This document shows, in pieces, positions 62,734 to 64,000 of a stretch of 64,000 nucleotides of DNA (the stretch's first letter is position 1; the number at the start of each line of letters is the position of its first letter). Position numbers and translations under genes: made by a program. The stretch lies in NCBI GenBank assembly GCA_022844405.1, contig JALHLV010000007.1, positions 90,218 to 154,217 of the forward strand, in the 5' to 3' direction. Origin of the DNA: Sphingomonadales bacterium. Its GTDB lineage: Bacteria > Pseudomonadota > Alphaproteobacteria > SMXS01. The notes beneath the pieces are model-generated. The model was not told the DNA's origin. It ran no database searches and worked only from the letters and a program-made list of their open reading frames with translations.

Positions 62734-64000
62734 ATGACGGGGCTCGAACTGCTGACCACCGAGGAGATGTACCGCGCCGACGCGCTTGCCGCCCTGCGCG
62801 GCACGCCGGGCGTCACGCTGATGGAGAACGCGGGCAGGGCGTGCGCGCGCGTCATCGCGGAAAGCTATGGGCGCGTGCCGGTGACGGTGCTGTGCGGCCC
62901 GGGCAACAATGGCGGCGACGGCTTTGTCGTCGCCCGGCTGCTGCAGCGGCAGGGCTGGACCGTGCGGCTGGGCCTGCTGGGCGACAAGGCACGGCTGAAG
63001 GGCGACGCGGCGAGCATGGCGGCGCGCTGGACCGGCCCGGTCGAGCCGCTGTCGGTCGATCTGCTGGCGGGCGCCGGGCTGATCGTCGACGCGCTGTTCG
63101 GCGCGGGCCTTTCCCGTTCCATCGACGGTGTCGCAGCCGAGGTGATCGAGGCGGTCAACGGCTCCGGCCTGCCGGTCGTCGCCATCGACGTGCCGAGCGG
63201 GATCGACGGCTCGACGGGCCGGGTGCCGGGACCGGCGATCCGGGCGGCGCGCAGCATCACGTTCTTTCGCAAGAAACCCGGCCATCTTCTTGCACCCGGT
63301 AAATTTTTGTGCGGCGAGGTCATCGCCTGCGACATCGGCATTCCTGGCGAGGTGCTGAACGAGATCGGCGCGCGCTGCTGGGAGAACGGTCCGGCGCTGT
63401 GGCGGCCGGTGTTCCCGTTTCCGGCCGAGGGCGGCCACAAATACGGGCGGGGTCATGCCATCGTCGTCTCCGGGCCGCTGGCGAGCGGCGGCGCGGCGCG
63501 GCTGGGCGCGCGGGCGGCGCTGCGGATCGGCGCGGGACTGGTGACCGTCGCCTGTCCGCCCGACGCGCTGGTGGCGCATGCGTCACAGCTCAACGCGGTG
63601 ATGACCGCGCCGTTCACCGACTTCGCCGACATCCTGGCCGACCGCCGCCGCAACGCCGTGCTGGTCGGGCCAGGCAACGGCGTGGGCGAGGGGACACGCG
63701 ACGCGGCGCTGAAGGCGCTGCGGGCCGGGCGGTCCTGCGTCGTCGACGCCGACGCCATCACCTGCTTCCAGGGCGCGCCCGCCGACCTGTTCGGCGCCAT
63801 CGCCGCGCCCTGCGTGCTGACGCCCCATGACGGCGAGTTCGCCCGGCTGTTCCCAGACCTTGCGGGCGGCAGCAAGCTGGAGCGGACGCGCGCCGCCGCG
63901 GCGCGCGCGGGCGCGGTCGTGCTGTTCAAGGGGCCGGACACGGTGATCGCCGCGCCCGACGGCCGCGCCGCCATCAACGGGGGCGCGCCGCCGACCCTGG
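62734..64000 (+). CDS. nnr: Bifunctional NAD(P)H-hydrate epimerase/dehydratase (3' end beyond window)
   Basis: At least 422 residues, cut by the edge. The N-terminal YjeF_N epimerase domain has CGPGNNGGDGFVVARLL, DALFGAGLSRSIDG and IDVPSGIDGSTG. The C-terminal ADP-dependent dehydratase domain begins GGHKYGRGHAIVVSG and has VLVGPGNGVG, with the end missing. It repairs damaged NAD(P)HX. Close linkage to glnB-glnA is common in alphaproteobacteria, here interrupted by an aminotransferase, a tRNA and HigBA. Confidence 0.94.
   Translation, partial: MTGLELLTTEEMYRADALAALRGTPGVTLMENAGRACARVIAESYGRVPVTVLCGPGNNGGDGFVVARLLQRQGWTVRLGLLGDKARLKGDAASMAARWTGPVEPLSVDLLAGAGLIVDALFGAGLSRSIDGVAAEVIEAVNGSGLPVVAIDVPSGIDGSTGRVPGPAIRAARSITFFRKKPGHLLAPGKFLCGEVIACDIGIPGEVLNEIGARCWENGPALWRPVFPFPAEGGHKYGRGHAIVVSGPLASGGAARLGARAALRIGAGLVTVACPPDALVAHASQLNAVMTAPFTDFADILADRRRNAVLVGPGNGVGEGTRDAALKALRAGRSCVVDADAITCFQGAPADLFGAIAAPCVLTPHDGEFARLFPDLAGGSKLERTRAAAARAGAVVLFKGPDTVIAAPDGRAAINGGAPPTL

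Overview
This 64 kb window is high-GC chromosomal DNA from an alphaproteobacterium. The evidence is gene content: an NDUFA12-type complex I subunit next to mlaD and a DUF2155 gene, the rne-amidase-PBP1A-prfB block, a class II (B12-dependent) ribonucleotide reductase, a bactofilin/M23 pair, a fused ThiS-ThiG protein, and glnB-glnA with nnr close by. I cannot place it to genus; a Rhodospirillales-like lineage is a guess. Almost everything is housekeeping. There is no prophage, insertion sequence or CRISPR array. The accessory content is small: toxin-antitoxin loci, palindromic intergenic repeats and a few orphan genes slotted between conserved blocks.

Layout. 1-8155: the start of an acyl-CoA dehydrogenase gene (minus, cut by the edge), then a complete phosphate block phoR-pstS-pstC-pstA-pstB-phoU-phoB (plus), with a Pho box before pstS and a strong stem-loop between pstS and pstC. 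8128-11546 (minus): a diguanylate cyclase, a DUF454 membrane protein and two tandem paralogous membrane proteins of unknown function. 11602-15243 (minus): nrdJ, with two NrdR-like boxes 31 bp apart upstream. 15688-17033 (plus): NDUFA12, mlaD and DUF2155. 16985-19938 (minus): aat, accC, accB and aroQ. 20017-23181: thiSG and a stretch of less conserved genes (secreted protein, palindromic repeat, PemK-type toxin-antitoxin pair, SnoaL-like protein). 23291-28350 (minus): RNase E, M48 protease, DsbA-like protein and a small secreted protein. 28782-33739 (plus): amidase, PBP1A and prfB, the last with a programmed +1 frameshift. 33861-36088: an orphan Phd-type antitoxin, then bactofilin and its M23 peptidase partner. 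36112-46510: DUF455, Bcp, GlnE, a large AsmA/YhdP-like protein, a small secreted protein, TyrRS and AnmK. 46507-47841: VapBC and an alpha/beta hydrolase. 48135-51111 (plus): two tandem cysteine desulfurases, a 2Fe-2S ferredoxin and a TfoX-domain protein. 51124-58497: palindromic repeats, an enoyl-CoA hydratase, a DEAD-box helicase with a long low-complexity tail, ParE, a small zinc-ribbon membrane protein, an orphan HTH antitoxin and a methyltransferase. 58615-64000: glnA and glnB (minus), an aminotransferase, tRNA-His, a HigBA-type pair and nnr (cut by the right edge).

How the genes work together. The Pho block is a full sensing, uptake and signalling unit. Nitrogen control has three parts here: GlnB with Tyr51, GlnA with Tyr398, and GlnE, the enzyme that adenylylates GlnA; a sigma-54 promoter match sits upstream of glnB. 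Envelope functions are concentrated in the amidase, PBP1A, bactofilin/M23, MlaD, YhdP-like and AnmK genes. RNA decay is represented by RNase E and a helicase with similar charged tails.

Nothing here is a clearly new defence or biosynthetic system. The best leads are regulatory or structural: the paired NrdR boxes, the pstS-pstC stem-loop, the 19 bp tandem repeat between glnB and glnA, the tandem FQAYG-motif membrane paralogs, the antitoxin with a possible PIN-toxin stub, and the internal Gly-Gly of the ThiS-ThiG fusion.
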